Of a stretch of 64,000 nucleotides of DNA, positions 47,518 to 60,400 are shown in pieces (the first letter of the stretch is position 1; each line of letters starts with the position of its first letter). Both the position numbers and the translations under genes were made by a program. The notes below the pieces were generated by a model. That model was not told where the DNA came from and did no database searches. It saw nothing but the letters and a program-made list of their open reading frames with translations. This DNA comes from Cyclina sinensis (Eukaryota; Mollusca; Bivalvia; Venerida; Veneridae), in NCBI GenBank assembly GCA_012932295.1, contig JAAONU010000016.1, forward strand, positions 47,151,241-47,215,240, read 5' to 3'.

Positions 47518-49850
47518 TTTTAGCTCACCTGAGCACAAAGTGCTCAGGGTGAGCTTTTCTGATCGGTCTTTGTCCGTCGTCCGTCGTCAGTCCGTCCGTC
47601 GTCAACTTTTCATTCAAACGACATCTCCGCTGAAACCAATGGGGCAAATTTAATGAAACTTGCCTGGGATGTTCCTTGCATGAAGCTCTACCAAGATTGT
47701 TCAAATGGTTCTGGTCCATTGCATTTCTGGTTCACTGGAGCTAAAAATAGATTTTATAAGTTGGATCTTTAAAAATCTTCTTCTCCGAAACCACAAGGCC
47801 TGGAGCTTTGATATTTGGTATGAAGCATCATCTAGTGGACCCCTACCAAGTTTGTTCAAATTATGTCCCTGGGTACAAAACTGACCCCACCCCAGGGGTC
47901 AGTTGATTTTACATAGAGTTATATAGGGAAAACTTGAAAATCTTCTTGTCAGAAACCACAAGGCCTAGAGTTGAGATATTTGGTATGTAGCATTGTCTAG
48001 TGGACCTCTACCAAGTTTGTTCAAATCATGGCCTCTGGGTCAAAAAATGGCCCCGCCCCGGTGGTCACTTGTTTAACATAGAGTTATATAGGAAAATCTT
48101 AAAAAAATCTTCTTGTCAGAAACCGTAAGTTATAGAGCTTAGATATTTGGTGTGTAGCATTGTCTAGTGGACCTCTACCAAGTTTGTTCAAATCCTTTCC
48201 TCTGGGTCAAAAATGGCCCCGCCCCAGGGGCCACTAGTTTTACATAGAGTTATATAAGAAAATCTAAAAAAAATCTTCTTGTCAGAAACCGTAAGTTATA
48301 GAGCTTAGATATTTGGTGTGTAGCATTGTCTAGTGGACCTCTACCAAGTTTATTCAAATCCTGGCCTCTGAGTCAAAAATGACCCCGCCCCAGGGGCCAC
48401 TAGTTTTACATAGAGTTATATAGGAAAATCTTAAAAAATCTTCTTGTCAGAAACCGTAAGTTATAGAGCTTAGATATTTGGTGTGTAGCATTGTCTAGTG
48501 AACCTCTACCAAGTTTGTTCAAATCCTGTCCTCTGGGTCAAAAATGGCCCCGCCCCAGGGGCCACTAGTTTTACATAGAGTTATATAGAAAAATCTTAAA
48601 AAATCTTCTTGTCAGAAACCATAAGTTATAGAGCTTAGATATTTGGTGTGTAGCATTGTCTAGTGAACCTCTACCAAGTTTGTTCAAATCCTGTCCTCTG
48701 GGTCAAAAATGGCCCCGCCCCAGGGGCCACTAGTTTTACATAGAGTTATATAGAAAAATCTTAAAAAATCTTCTTGTCAGAAACCATAAGTTATAGAGCT
48801 TAGATATTTGGTGTGAAGCATTGTCTAGTGGACCTCTACCAAATTTGTTCAAATCCTGGCCTCTGGGTCAAAAATGGCCCCGCCCCGGGGGTCATTGGTT
48901 TTACATAGAGTTATATAGGAAAAACTAAAAAATCTTCTTGTCAGAAACAAGAAGGCCTCGGTTAAGATATTTGGTATGTAGCATTGTCTAGTGGACCTCT
49001 ACCAAGTTTGTTCAAATCCTGGCCTCTGGGTCAAAAATGGCCCCGCCCCCAGGGGTCACTTGTTTTACATAGAGTTATATAGGAAAATCTTAAAAAAATC
49101 TTCTTATCAGAAACCGTAAGTTATAGAGCTTAGATATTTGGTGTGTAGCATTGTCTAGTGGACCTCTACCAAGTTTGTTCAAATCCTGGCCTCTGAGTCA
49201 AAAATGGCCCCGCCCCAGGGGCCACTAGTTTTACATAGAGTTATATAAGAAAATCTAAAAAAATCTTCTTGTCAGAAACCGTAAGTTATAGAGCTTAGAT
49301 ATTTGGTGTGTAGCATTGTCTAGTGGACCTCTACCAAGTTTGTTAGAAAAATGTTCCTAGGGTCACTATTGGCCCCACCCGAGGGGTCACAAGTTTTAAA
49401 TAACAATATAGAAGAAAATCTTTAAAAATCTTCTTGTCTGAAACCACAAGACCTAGAATTTTAAAATTTGGCATGAAGCAAGCTTTATCAAGCTTTTTCA
49501 AATTATTGGATTAGGTTAAAGGTCACGGAGGCTAAAAGTAGATTTATCTACTGTACCTCATAGAGCCTTCATTTATAGACCAATATCTTTGATATTCAGT
49601 ATAGAGGTTCCTTGCATGGACCTTTACCCATGGGTAGGGTTTGAGGTCACTGGGTCAAGGTCAAGGTCACCATAGCTTATAATAGATATTTCTACTTTCT
49701 GTCATAGAGCCTTTATTTATTGACTGATATTTTACATATTTGGTTTGTAGGCACTTACATATTTTCAATTAAAAAATGAAATACTGCTTAACAGCAAACC
49801 TAAGTACTCAGGTGAGCGATCCAGGGCCATCATGGCCCTCTTGTTGACAT
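47518..49850. repeat. GCTCACCTGAG-ended repeat with an internal 165-bp tandem array
   Basis: It starts 'tagctcacctgagcacaaag' with a (CCGTCGT)n-like segment and ends 'agtactcaggtgagcgatcc' then 'atggccctcttgtt'. The ends share the inverted GCTCACCTGAG. Between about 47750 and 49410, nine to ten units of 164-166 bp repeat; 'catagagttatat' recurs at 47912, 48077, 48243, 48409, 48574, 48739, 48904, 49068 and 49234. Each unit carries 'ggccccgcccc', a GC-rich box in otherwise AT-rich DNA. I recognise this as a common bivalve repeat family; its transposon class is unclear. Confidence 0.8.
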
Positions 49851-51269
49851 AATATATCATAGTTATATTGAAATGTATACTTTATTTATGCTTTGTGAAA
49901 CTTTATGCAATAATGTTGTAAATAAATCTACCATTCTATCAGTTATGACAATATTGCACAAAGGCGGCATACCTCATATGTCTTTGATCTTTAATTGCAG
50001 ATTTTCAAAGTGTTGTGGATTATATATAAATGTGGAAATGAAGAAGGTATCTCACCGCCTTTGGTCACACAGAATTGAATCTAGATAGACAGGTAGTGTA
50101 TTGACCTGATCATTTTTTATGTAATCGAACACCTTAAAAGAATTCTCGTTTTTATTTATAAAGTACATCAAGATATCAGATACAATTAAAGTTTCTGTTT
50201 AGGACAAGGTATACGCTACATTTGGTCTACCTAATATTTTGCAGGTTGTGAAGATCATAATTTGTGATCAGTTGCTCTGTTGGGCTTCTTAAAAGTATTA
50301 ATGATAGTTACCTAAATTAGGAGTCAACAACTTCAGAAATAGGGGGACGTCCCATTGTTCATCTAGCTTTTCAACTAAAAGGCTTATTTGTAAGACTTAA
50401 GTATTCTTTTGTAAGTAAGTGCACAAACTTAAAAAACTTCTGTAAACACTTAAATTATCTTGCTTTATTGGAAAGGCTGTTGATACATCAAGTGGCTGGT
50501 TTTCTAAATTGGTACATCAAGTGGCTGGTTTTCTAGGAATTGTGGTGGGATTTTAAGGGATCACCAGTGTTGTGAATCACTTCTTAGAGAATGAAATAGT
50601 CCATCTTGTTTTGATTTCTCAATATGGCTGATTTCTTATCGCTGGTTTTCAGTTTCTTTAAAACTATCTCGGATTACACAGGCAGCTTGTCAGCAGTGTT
50701 GGCCAAGACTAGATTTGTAGCCATATAGATGTTTGGAAATATCATTTGGTGATATTTTGATATCCAAGTTTAGAGACATTTTATCATGACCACCTGCACA
50801 AAAGTATTTAGCTTTTTCCCCTCACCGTTTTGACTCTCGTTCTTATAAATTACTAATAATCATTTTAAAAAAGGGGTTTATATAGGTCCTTATAAAGGTT
50901 CCATACTTGCATTTGGCTTTCTTATTTAGCGTTAACAGTTACTAATTTCTTTCTGTTAAGATACATTTTATTGAAATCTATTTCAAATAATGTTCAGTGA
51001 TTCAACATAAATGACAAAGATTTTATCAATTAACATTTAAATTTAAATGTGTTTTAAGCAAACATTTATTTATAGTTTGAATATTAACCACACCTGAAAA
51101 GAAAACATTTTGTTCTGCATTTTGAGTGGGAAAAGTTTCGTTATTACATATAATTACAATAAGTAGATTCAAGGACAATCTATTAACTATAAATCTTTAA
51201 AGGCATGAAAAGTTTCTCTAGCATGTCATTAAGGAATCATTTCTTCAGTAACTGTGATATTGTTCTTTT
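49851..51269. other. Unassigned noncoding stretch
   Basis: A short direct repeat 'acatcaagtggctggttttc' occurs twice near 50485-50535. Nothing else is supported. Confidence 0.5.
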
Positions 51270-51485
51270 GATTGGTCCTAGATTCAAATCCCAGTCAGAC
51301 ATTGGTCAGGCAATCTCAAAAGTGCTGCACATGACACAGTTGGCATAGCTGCAAGTGGGTACCAACCTTGAGCATTGCTGTCTGGTTTTCTCATATATGT
51401 TGTTCGTACAGATAACAGTTACTTGAGAGTGAGGTAGCTGGCTTGTTAGAACTACTTATTGCCGTCAGGCGTCACAAAAGAAGAA
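51270..51485 (+). mobile_element. Degraded tRNA-derived SINE
   Basis: It has a box B-like 'agattcaaatcccagt' and a tail 'ttattgccgtcaggcgtcac' ending in an A/G-rich 'aaaagaagaagaaag'. The 5' head is diverged. Confidence 0.45.
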
Positions 51486-52437
51486 GAAAGTGAAAAGATT
51501 CTATTTGCTTCTGAATTCAATGTGAGTTCAAATTCTTTCCACTTCATCAATTGAAATAATATTTTCTGTTTTTTGTATACTTTTTTTGTCAGTTCTTCTT
51601 CACATTGTGCCACAGCACACCTTTTTGTCTATGATGTTTAATGGTGGCCATGTCCTCTAGTTCTCTAGGCATGCATATATCCAGTGTGTTCCTTTCTGGT
51701 AAACCACTGTTAGGTCTTTCTTACTTAATGTCACTCGGTTTGAGCTTCACTTCCTGTGGATGAAAGTTGACTTTTTCTGACCACTATACCTTAAATATTT
51801 TCTCCTGAAGAGGAATGGATACTGGTGGGTAAACTTTTATGTCTTAAACACTTAAATACTGGTCAAAATGTAATATTCTTTACTTTTTCAAAGGGTCACT
51901 GCAGAACTTTTGTAACTATATATAAAATAAGAAGATACAATAGTTTAAACAGTTGATTTTGTAATAACAAACAGGTAAAGAACAACCTTCAAGAAAGACT
52001 TACTCTTTGCACAGAATATGTCCTTACATAATGTAGAGTAAACATGCTTTCAAGTATATTTTGAAATTTTAGTATTATATAGGAAAAATGGATGGGTGAT
52101 AAAATTGTGTACAATATAATTTTTTTATGCATAAAACTGTAACACTTTGAAAAGTTTAAAAGTCATTCATACATTTTTTGCAATGTCATTATAAAAAAAA
52201 ATGTTCCACAACTTCAGATTCATACAAGCAAGAAGCTGTGATCATAAAAATTTCATAAAAGTTACATACAAAATTCACCACTCATTTAAATTCAGCAGGC
52301 TTACTTCAGTATAGGGTGATGCATAAAACCGTAAGATATTTTTGTGTTTAAAGAGTTACTTTTGTCAAATAAATCTTATATTTCAAAGAGTTTTCTATGA
52401 ATAAAAGTTACTGTAACAGAATAATGCGACGTAAGAC
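51486..52437. other. Unassigned noncoding stretch
   Basis: AT-rich; no exon, RNA or repeat structure was recognised. Confidence 0.5.
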
Positions 52438-52758
52438 GTGATACTGACCTGCCACAAAGGGCTACATCATCATGTTAACTTGTTTTACCTGTTGATACTG
52501 ATCTGCCACAAAGGGCTTCATCATCATGTTAACTTATTTACCTGTTGATACTGATCTGCCACAAAGGGCTTCATCATCATGTTAACTTGTTTTACCTGTT
52601 GATACTGATCTGCCACAAAGGGCTTCATCATCATGTTAACTTATTTTACCTGTTGATACTGATCTGCCACAAAGGGCTACATCATCATGTTAACTTGTTT
52701 TACCTGTTGATACTGATCTGCCACAAAGGGCTTCATCATCATGTTAACTTATTTACCT
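52438..52758. repeat. 54-bp minisatellite, six copies
   Basis: 'gccacaaagg' recurs at 52451, 52505, 52558, 52612, 52666 and 52720. The unit also holds 'catcatcatgttaactt'. Because 54 is a multiple of three, the array stays open in one frame and creates a spurious repetitive ORF. Confidence 0.9.
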
Positions 52759-52768
52759 GTTATAATCG

Positions 52769-52858
52769 TGATAGTATCCTGTGATAGTATCCCATGATAG
52801 TATCCCATGATAGTATCCCGTGATAGTATCCCATGATAGTATCCCATGATAGTATCCT
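52769..52858. repeat. 13-bp minisatellite 'gatagtatcccat', seven copies
   Basis: Near-perfect 13-bp copies begin about ten bases after the 54-bp array ends. Confidence 0.9.
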
Positions 52859-54423
52859 CGATCACATTCCCTGTTCAGCTTCAGACATCTTGTAAATATA
52901 GAAGGTAACAGCACTGCAGTATATCTGAATTTGATTGCATCACATCTCAAGCAGCCAAGGGGCAAGACTGAAAGAAGTACCAGATTTAGTTGAGTCCTAT
53001 GCCTACTTCCTCTAAAAATTGATACACTTCTTTTTCTCTCTGACCAATACATGATAGTCATATTCACTCAGTTGTCGACTTCAGCATAAAATCAATTTTT
53101 CTATATCTAAGTTTGTTTATTGTTGGTACTAGTTTCCAACATGTCAGTGTCCCCTGAATAGCTTGGTAATCTTAGGTTGCAAGGGATAGTGTAAGATATA
53201 GAAACATAATACTGTTTACATGATCAGTTGATCTGTTGCAATGATACTCGGACCTCCGTTTAACGTATCATTCAAAGAGGGGCAGTTAACTAAGTGTTAG
53301 TGAAGGAGCTCTGTACGTTACCACTGGTTCTCTATTAATCTGCCCCCTAATTCAGTTTTAGTTGTATTCCTATTTATTTAATAGTATTTTATACACATAT
53401 AGTTAACATTTTGGTGTAGTGTATTAAACAGGGGTATACGGTATTCTTATTTGGATGTAATTTTTGAAAACATCAGTAAATCACCCTGAATGGTAATTTT
53501 TGGACATCAGAATTAAATTACATTGGGGAATTATTTTGATGTATATTTAAGAACGACTACTTTTCAGCTAAGTTTGAAGATAAATTACAGTTAACGATAA
53601 CTTTGATGTATCAAATTCAGAAACGTAGCACTTCAATTTAATGTTACATTTCATCACTCAAGCCTCATTGTGAAAACTTGTGTAATACTTGATTCATCTT
53701 TATGGCTATATAATTATAGTACCCGTCTCACAATATAAAACTATCAGTAAATGAAAACTTGCTATAATCTTGAAGAAAATTGTGTATATTGGATAGATAG
53801 ATGTTTATGTATATAATTTCTCAAAGTAAACTGTCACAACCTTGCAACATTAATAAGCCTTGAAGCAAATAATCTGTTTGAGATATTCTTCATGTAGGAA
53901 TATTGGGCAGTTGAAATATTAATGTATGAATTATACATGAGTGTCTTTCAAAAGCTATTGTGTTTGCATAAATACTGTTGTGGGAGGATTTCAAAAATGA
54001 ATTGTTCATGATAAAATCACATTTATTATAGGTATTGAACTGGCAGCAAACTGGATCTGAAAGTTTCAAATAATATGATAAACTTAGGTGACTCTGAAAC
54101 TGTGGTACTTTGGTAATTCATTCAATTGCCTGGTTACTGTATTATAGGGTACTTCTACAGTGAGTCAGTGCTTTCAATTACCTTAGTACCAAATGATTAT
54201 AAGGATGGATGATAATTCTGAACTGAAATAAAGATTTCAGGAACTTACACTGTGTGTAGAACTGAGGTACCAAACTTTTGTTTAATATCTTCTTTAATTA
54301 TTCTTCCAGTTAGGTCATTTCCAGCACATTTTCAATATGACAGTCTTAATTGTACTAACAGAATTTCAGTAACCATGAAATTTACAACAACCCCAAAAAA
54401 ACCAGCAACACTTTTTATTTCAG
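52859..54423. other. Noncoding sequence upstream of the KIND gene exon
   Basis: Probably intergenic or upstream intron/5' UTR of the KIND gene. No promoter is assignable by eye. Confidence 0.45.
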
Positions 54424-57400
54424 TTACTGAGGCATTAGTTACCATGGACACCTCAGACCTACAGGGGGATGAGACAGTGAGTCTGTCTGACGTGCTGGTT
54501 GCTCGTGATGCATGCCTACCAGAGGACGAACTATGGGCTCTGTGTCGAGAATGTTGTCTGGTTCTAGAAGTAGTAAACAACTCGCCGGACATGTTTCAGA
54601 CACTTTGTGTCACGCCGGACACTGTGGCATTTGACCAGGTTGGAAATGTGTGCTTCTTGGACCTTGATGTTGGTAAGTTTATTACATGCAAAAAACGGCA
54701 CGTGCTACGTTTAAAAAGTACAGTTTAAAAGTCATCTAACTCGATAATTGCTTTCATTTCTTCTTTTTTAAGCCTGTAAAAGTGTCTTTACCTCATGTTT
54801 ATCTTTTGTTGGCCAGCATCAGTGCTTTCAGTGCTTTGATGCAAATTTGTCACAGGCATGAAAACTGTTATAAATTATAAACATTCAGCTTGATTTTAAG
54901 GCAAATTGGTCATAATACTTTAAACTCAAAAATAATTTAAAAAAAGTAGTTAGAAATGCAGGTATGAAATAATATTTAGAGAGCAATTAATTCATGGATC
55001 CACAGCTTGACTCTTAAATCTTATAACAATAGGTTTTGCCCACAAACTTTTGTTATAAACTTATTTGTTGTGAAAATATAACTGTACTTCTTTGTAAATC
55101 ATGCAAATTTGAGGGGTCATGGATCTATCAGTTTCTAGCTAAATGAATATCTCAGCTTAGAAAAATAATGTAACCTCATTCAGAATTAACTGACTAGGTA
55201 AGACTCAGATACAATAAATTTCAGAAGGGTATTTTAAAAAAAGGAGAGAAAAGGCTTTAGAAAAAAAATTAAGATATTATTTTCAAGGAAAACCAAATTA
55301 CTTAAAAGTTTAAATACCATCTTTTTCAGGATTAAATATCAAAATATATATAGCATGTGAAGGTAGAGTTTCTACTAATTTGAATTTGTCGACAAAAACA
55401 TCCACACCAAAGCAATTTTGTTTAGCTGGACAGATTTGAAACGTGTGCCAAACACTCGTCTCATAATCCCAGTGTGCTATTGTCCCCGTACATAATATTT
55501 CAGAGGCTTATATGGATTAGAGAATGATAAATCGTCAAAATACAATTGTAAGGTATTTGATGAACAGATTGGGTTTATAATTGTGTTGACCAAATTTGTA
55601 ATATAAGGGCTTTAGTTCAAAAGTGTTGTATCTTGTTCACTATTCAGTACATGTTTACACCAGTTTCTCACAAGCACGTCATCCATGCAGGTTGAAAATT
55701 TGTCACTTACTTATCCTTTATGTATTTATATGGAACAAAAACATTTTTGCAACATAAGAAGTATTTGCCTTATTTTGTCGATGTAATAAAAGGTAACTGA
55801 TAAGACTTTTAGGGCCAGGCTAACAAGGTAAAGTTCATTAAGTACAAGAATGACTGTAATAGTCTATCGAAAGTTATGTTTAGTTAATACTTATTTATTT
55901 TGCATCAAGCAGTTTCTTTCTTAGGTAAAAAAAATGAAAAAAGTTGCTGTCAAACTGAGAATGGTTTATCATCTAATCAAAGGCCTTGCCAGGTAATACC
56001 TTACACCTCGAAATCATAAACTTCTGTTCTTGTTGTTGTTGTTGTTCAAGTGAGATGAATTCATCAAACTATGACTGGTTCCGAGTTAAGGTTGAAAAAA
56101 GATCTGGTTGTTGTTACATATTTTTTTTCCACAATTTTATCTAAACTTCTATGAAGTTTTGTATTGGATTGCCAATTACTTAAAAATAGTTTGCACCTAT
56201 GTTGTTTTTGTTTTTTTTTTGTTTTTTTTCCAGAATTTTTTTTTCTGAATTTTTTTTTAACAGGGTTGAGAATCTTCAGCAGATCAGCTGTTTTTGTTTT
56301 TTGTTTTTTCAAAAAATTTTGTTTCAGAATGTTTTGCAGTTAGTTTATTGAAAAGAAAAAGTTGAAAAACATGATTTCCTGTGAAAAGTGAGGAGGTAGG
56401 GTCAGCTGATATTGTCTCCCGTCATTCTCATCTGAGTCTTAATCACACCAGTAAGACTGAAAATCTACCAGTATTTTCACCAGAAATGAATTGACAGCAG
56501 AAGTTTCGATCTCTTTTTGCCCTGTTTAATTATTGAATAAAGCCTGACAAGATTTCCATTAAAGTTTTCTAGCTTCAGTTTACTAATATTCAAGTGTTAG
56601 GTTCTATAACTGTCACAGTCCTTTCACATTTATAGGTTAATCCAATATTGTATTAACTAGATGGACAAATATATATTCTCGGCTAATTGTAAGTCTTACT
56701 TTAATAACCCAGGAATATAAGCCATATAGATATGACTGAAAGGAAATATGAGTTGATTCTTAAAACAAAAATAATAATGTAAAATTGGAAATTAATGACT
56801 CATTTAAATGCTAGGTGTCTTGAGTGGGACTTACACCTGGTTCTAATTTAGGCAAGCCACATGACCACCATGTCATTTAGCCATATTATTGATCACTATG
56901 TTACAAAGCCACCTGGCTGAATCCTACTGAAAAATATTTTTTCTACTTTTTCTGTTTTATTTATCAAGGTCATCAAATTTCAGCCTGTTACATACCCCAC
57001 CCCCACTCCAACACCCCTCCAACCCCTATGGCCCTACTCCCATAAAGAATTAATTGATATTTTTTCAGAAAAGAAATACTTGCACAAAAGTTTATGTATT
57101 TATGAAGGTCTGTAGAACATATGATAAATATATTGTAATTCAAATGAACAATTTCCGTATATTGACAAGGTTATCTTCCAATATGTTTATTCAAGTATGG
57201 TCAATACATTGCACTCGTTGAATGTTTGAACTTTGATTTTCAAGTGATCAGTGACTTAAAACCACACCTTTTACTGCCTTACTGGCCTCTGTGACTATAG
57301 AAAACTACAGTAGTTCAATGAAGTTATCTACCAATCATTCATTTATTCAAACTTTTGTTGACAGAGAGACTTCAAACATTGATAAATCCATTGCTCATTA

Positions 57401-60400
57401 ATTATAAAGATCTTATAATAGTTAAGGCATTCTAACTTGCTTAGTCTAATTAAGCCTAAGATTGACACAATTAGAACAACAAATTTTAATATTTTAAGAT
57501 AACAAAAATGACAAAATTAATATAACTGAGATATTATGCACTGAAGGTCATAAGAAGTAGAAGTTGAGGGAACTATCTGAGGCCTTGACTCCAGATTCAG
57601 AGGTCACAATTTAAGTTCAAATCTCACCAGGGGCGAGAGTCCCCAGTACTGTCTGCATGCACTCTACATTTCTGGCACAAGGACTTGTTTGCATGTGAAA
57701 AGGCTATCTTCAAGAGGGATAAATATAAGTTGCTACAGCTTGTTACCCTGGTAACAATCAATGTTAAATGAAATGGATAAAACTGAAGTCATAAGCAGAT
57801 CTGTGGTCCTCTGAAGAGATCACAGGTTTAATCACCAAGTCCAGACTTCCACAGATGGCTTTCAATTTACCTGTATTAATCATTATTCAGAAAGTATTAA
57901 CTCTTCACTTGAAATAAAGTCATATCTCTGTTTTGCATGCTGAACAAAATATATGCTACAGATTACTATTATAAAATGGAAACAATACCATGAAATAGAA
58001 ATGATTTGCTTAAAGTTCCAGTCTATTGAAAAAAGTTTTATTGGAGTCAGTTACTTTAAATTCTCAGCCCAGCTAGCACAGTCGTTAGAGCATCGGATTG
58101 TCAATCTTGACGATCTGGTTCAATCCTCTTCAGGGCCGGCAAAATTTCTCCATGATAATTGATCTCAGACAATGCATCTGTAGGTCATTTGTCCCTCACC
58201 TCTGAAGCAAATGAGGAAGTAGTCAGTCACTTGCAAAGAAATTGGTTAGTAAACTGGTTGGATATCCTGGAACACTGGTTAGGAGGATTGACAACCGGGA
58301 TATGGCCTTAGCTGTTAAAACTGGTGATAAACCCCAATAAACCAAAACCCAAACTTGAAATTCTACAGGAACATTTAAACCTACAATATTGTAAAGTATG
58401 GCTCATTTCAAAGGTAGCAACATTGAAAGATTGAAGATTGGTATACAAATCAAACATATTGATTAGATAATGAAATAAATCAGGCTGTTGTATATAAAGT
58501 GTGGGGCCAGTGAATATTTACTGAGGATTACGCCCATGGACCATATCTAAACAAGGAATTATGTCCTTTTATGGCTTGTTTTTCTTGATTATAAAGCAGT
58601 TTGATAGAGCAAGTAGTTTATTGATACCAGTATGTATATATACCCATATCATGAAAAGTTGAAAAAAACAAAACAAACCAAGAGTGTATTGGCCACTTAC
58701 CTGTATCAAGTTCTTGTGATTCAAAATCTTATTTTCAATTTTTACTGACCAGACTGGAAGCCAAGATATGTATGATATTGTTGTGCCAGGTACCAATTTC
58801 TTTAGAAATATTTGGTTCCCCAGATTTAAGGTGTCATTGTCAAAGGCATGAAGGAATGGTCACTTGGGCATGGTACCATGCAGCTATCATGCACAGAGCT
58901 AATGATTACAGGTTTTTGCTTAGAGATCTTGAATCGCATTTGATAATACATAAATATTATTTATATTATTTATATCAAGAAGCCGTAATTAAATAGCTCA
59001 CTACTGAAATTTAAAAATAACCAACAACTCTGCGGATCAGTCGTGTGGTGGTAATGCACTGGACTGGTAACCTGATATTTGGGGTCACAAGTTGAGTCTC
59101 TTGTTCTTCCACTAAGTGAAATGTGAACGAAGGTCTCATGTATCAGTGCTGTATACAGTTGTTCGTGTTAAGGAACCAGGGGTGTCTGTAGAATTTGATG
59201 CTCTATCACCCACAACCTGAAGTAAACAAAACTCTTTATGTCATATTGGAAACAGGTACCAATGACAAATAAACTCAATTATAGTTCAGTAGTAAAGATT
59301 TGAATAAAGAACATATTCTATTTAATCATGCTTTTTGATAAAATCCATTAACTTTGTTTAGATTTTTTTCCCAATTTTACAAAACATCTGGTTGAAAGGT
59401 TTTTGAGTGCTTTTCAAACTTATCAATAGTAAACATTTACAGCTTTCTAGGCCATAGTAGACAGAAGAAAGTGAGAAATGTTTTAGAATGATGGTCATGC
59501 GCTTATGTTAGGATATTTCTTGTCAGTGAAAAATACCTGTGTAAGAAAGTATAAGCCATGTAGGACACATAAGGCTTTACATAACTTGAAAGTGAAAAAT
59601 ATCCAGGTAGAATATTTTAAGTGTACAGCAGATGGCAGGCTTTTAAATACCTTGAAATATGCAAAATAAATGATGTATGACAAACTTAGAGATGTGTGAC
59701 TTTGCAACAAGAAGTTTCCCACCACATTTTTCCAGCAATTTGTCAATGGATTTGCCAAATATTTTGTCATTTGAAAAGTAAACAGCTATTTATAGTAATG
59801 GAATGAAAGTCTATATGAAATGTATTCCTCAACAAAACAAGGAAATATTTGTTTTATGGGCAAAAAACTGAATGTGCATTCCAGGCTGTTTTACACTAGA
59901 AAATATTTAATGGACTTTGACCCAAGATTACTAAAAACTAAATAGAACTACCAAAAACAACATTAAAATACCAAAAACTACGTAGAATTACCAATAACTA
60001 CATAGAAATACCAAAAAGGCCTTCTTGTATTAGGAAACAAATGTCAACATTGCACATATTGCATCAGAATATTTCTTTTGAATCTTCTAAAAAATGGAAG
60101 ATTTGCATGAAAAAGAAATGTGAAAGATATTTCCATTAATGTATTAAAATGTCGATAAACCAAAGTTTATTAGTTAAAGTTATTCTTTCTTGGTCAGTTT
60201 GTTCAGATTTTTTTTTTATAGAGTACGTTGACATTACTATAATTTACAAACACAGTGAATGACAAAAAAATACACAGCATATTAACTTACTGAAACATGA
60301 GCTCAGATGGGTGATAAATATTGTTACGCTATATACGCTATATACGTAGGCTGAGGCACGTATCATTATTATTAATACTTGGGTTACATGTTCATCTAAA

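Noticed and set aside
47518..49850. CRISPR-like array of regular repeats
   Set aside because: The 165-bp units are contiguous tandem copies without unique spacers, in a eukaryotic repeat.
52545..53067. Repetitive frames on both strands
   Set aside because: They arise because the 54-bp minisatellite is a multiple of three and from the adjoining 13-bp array, not from a gene.
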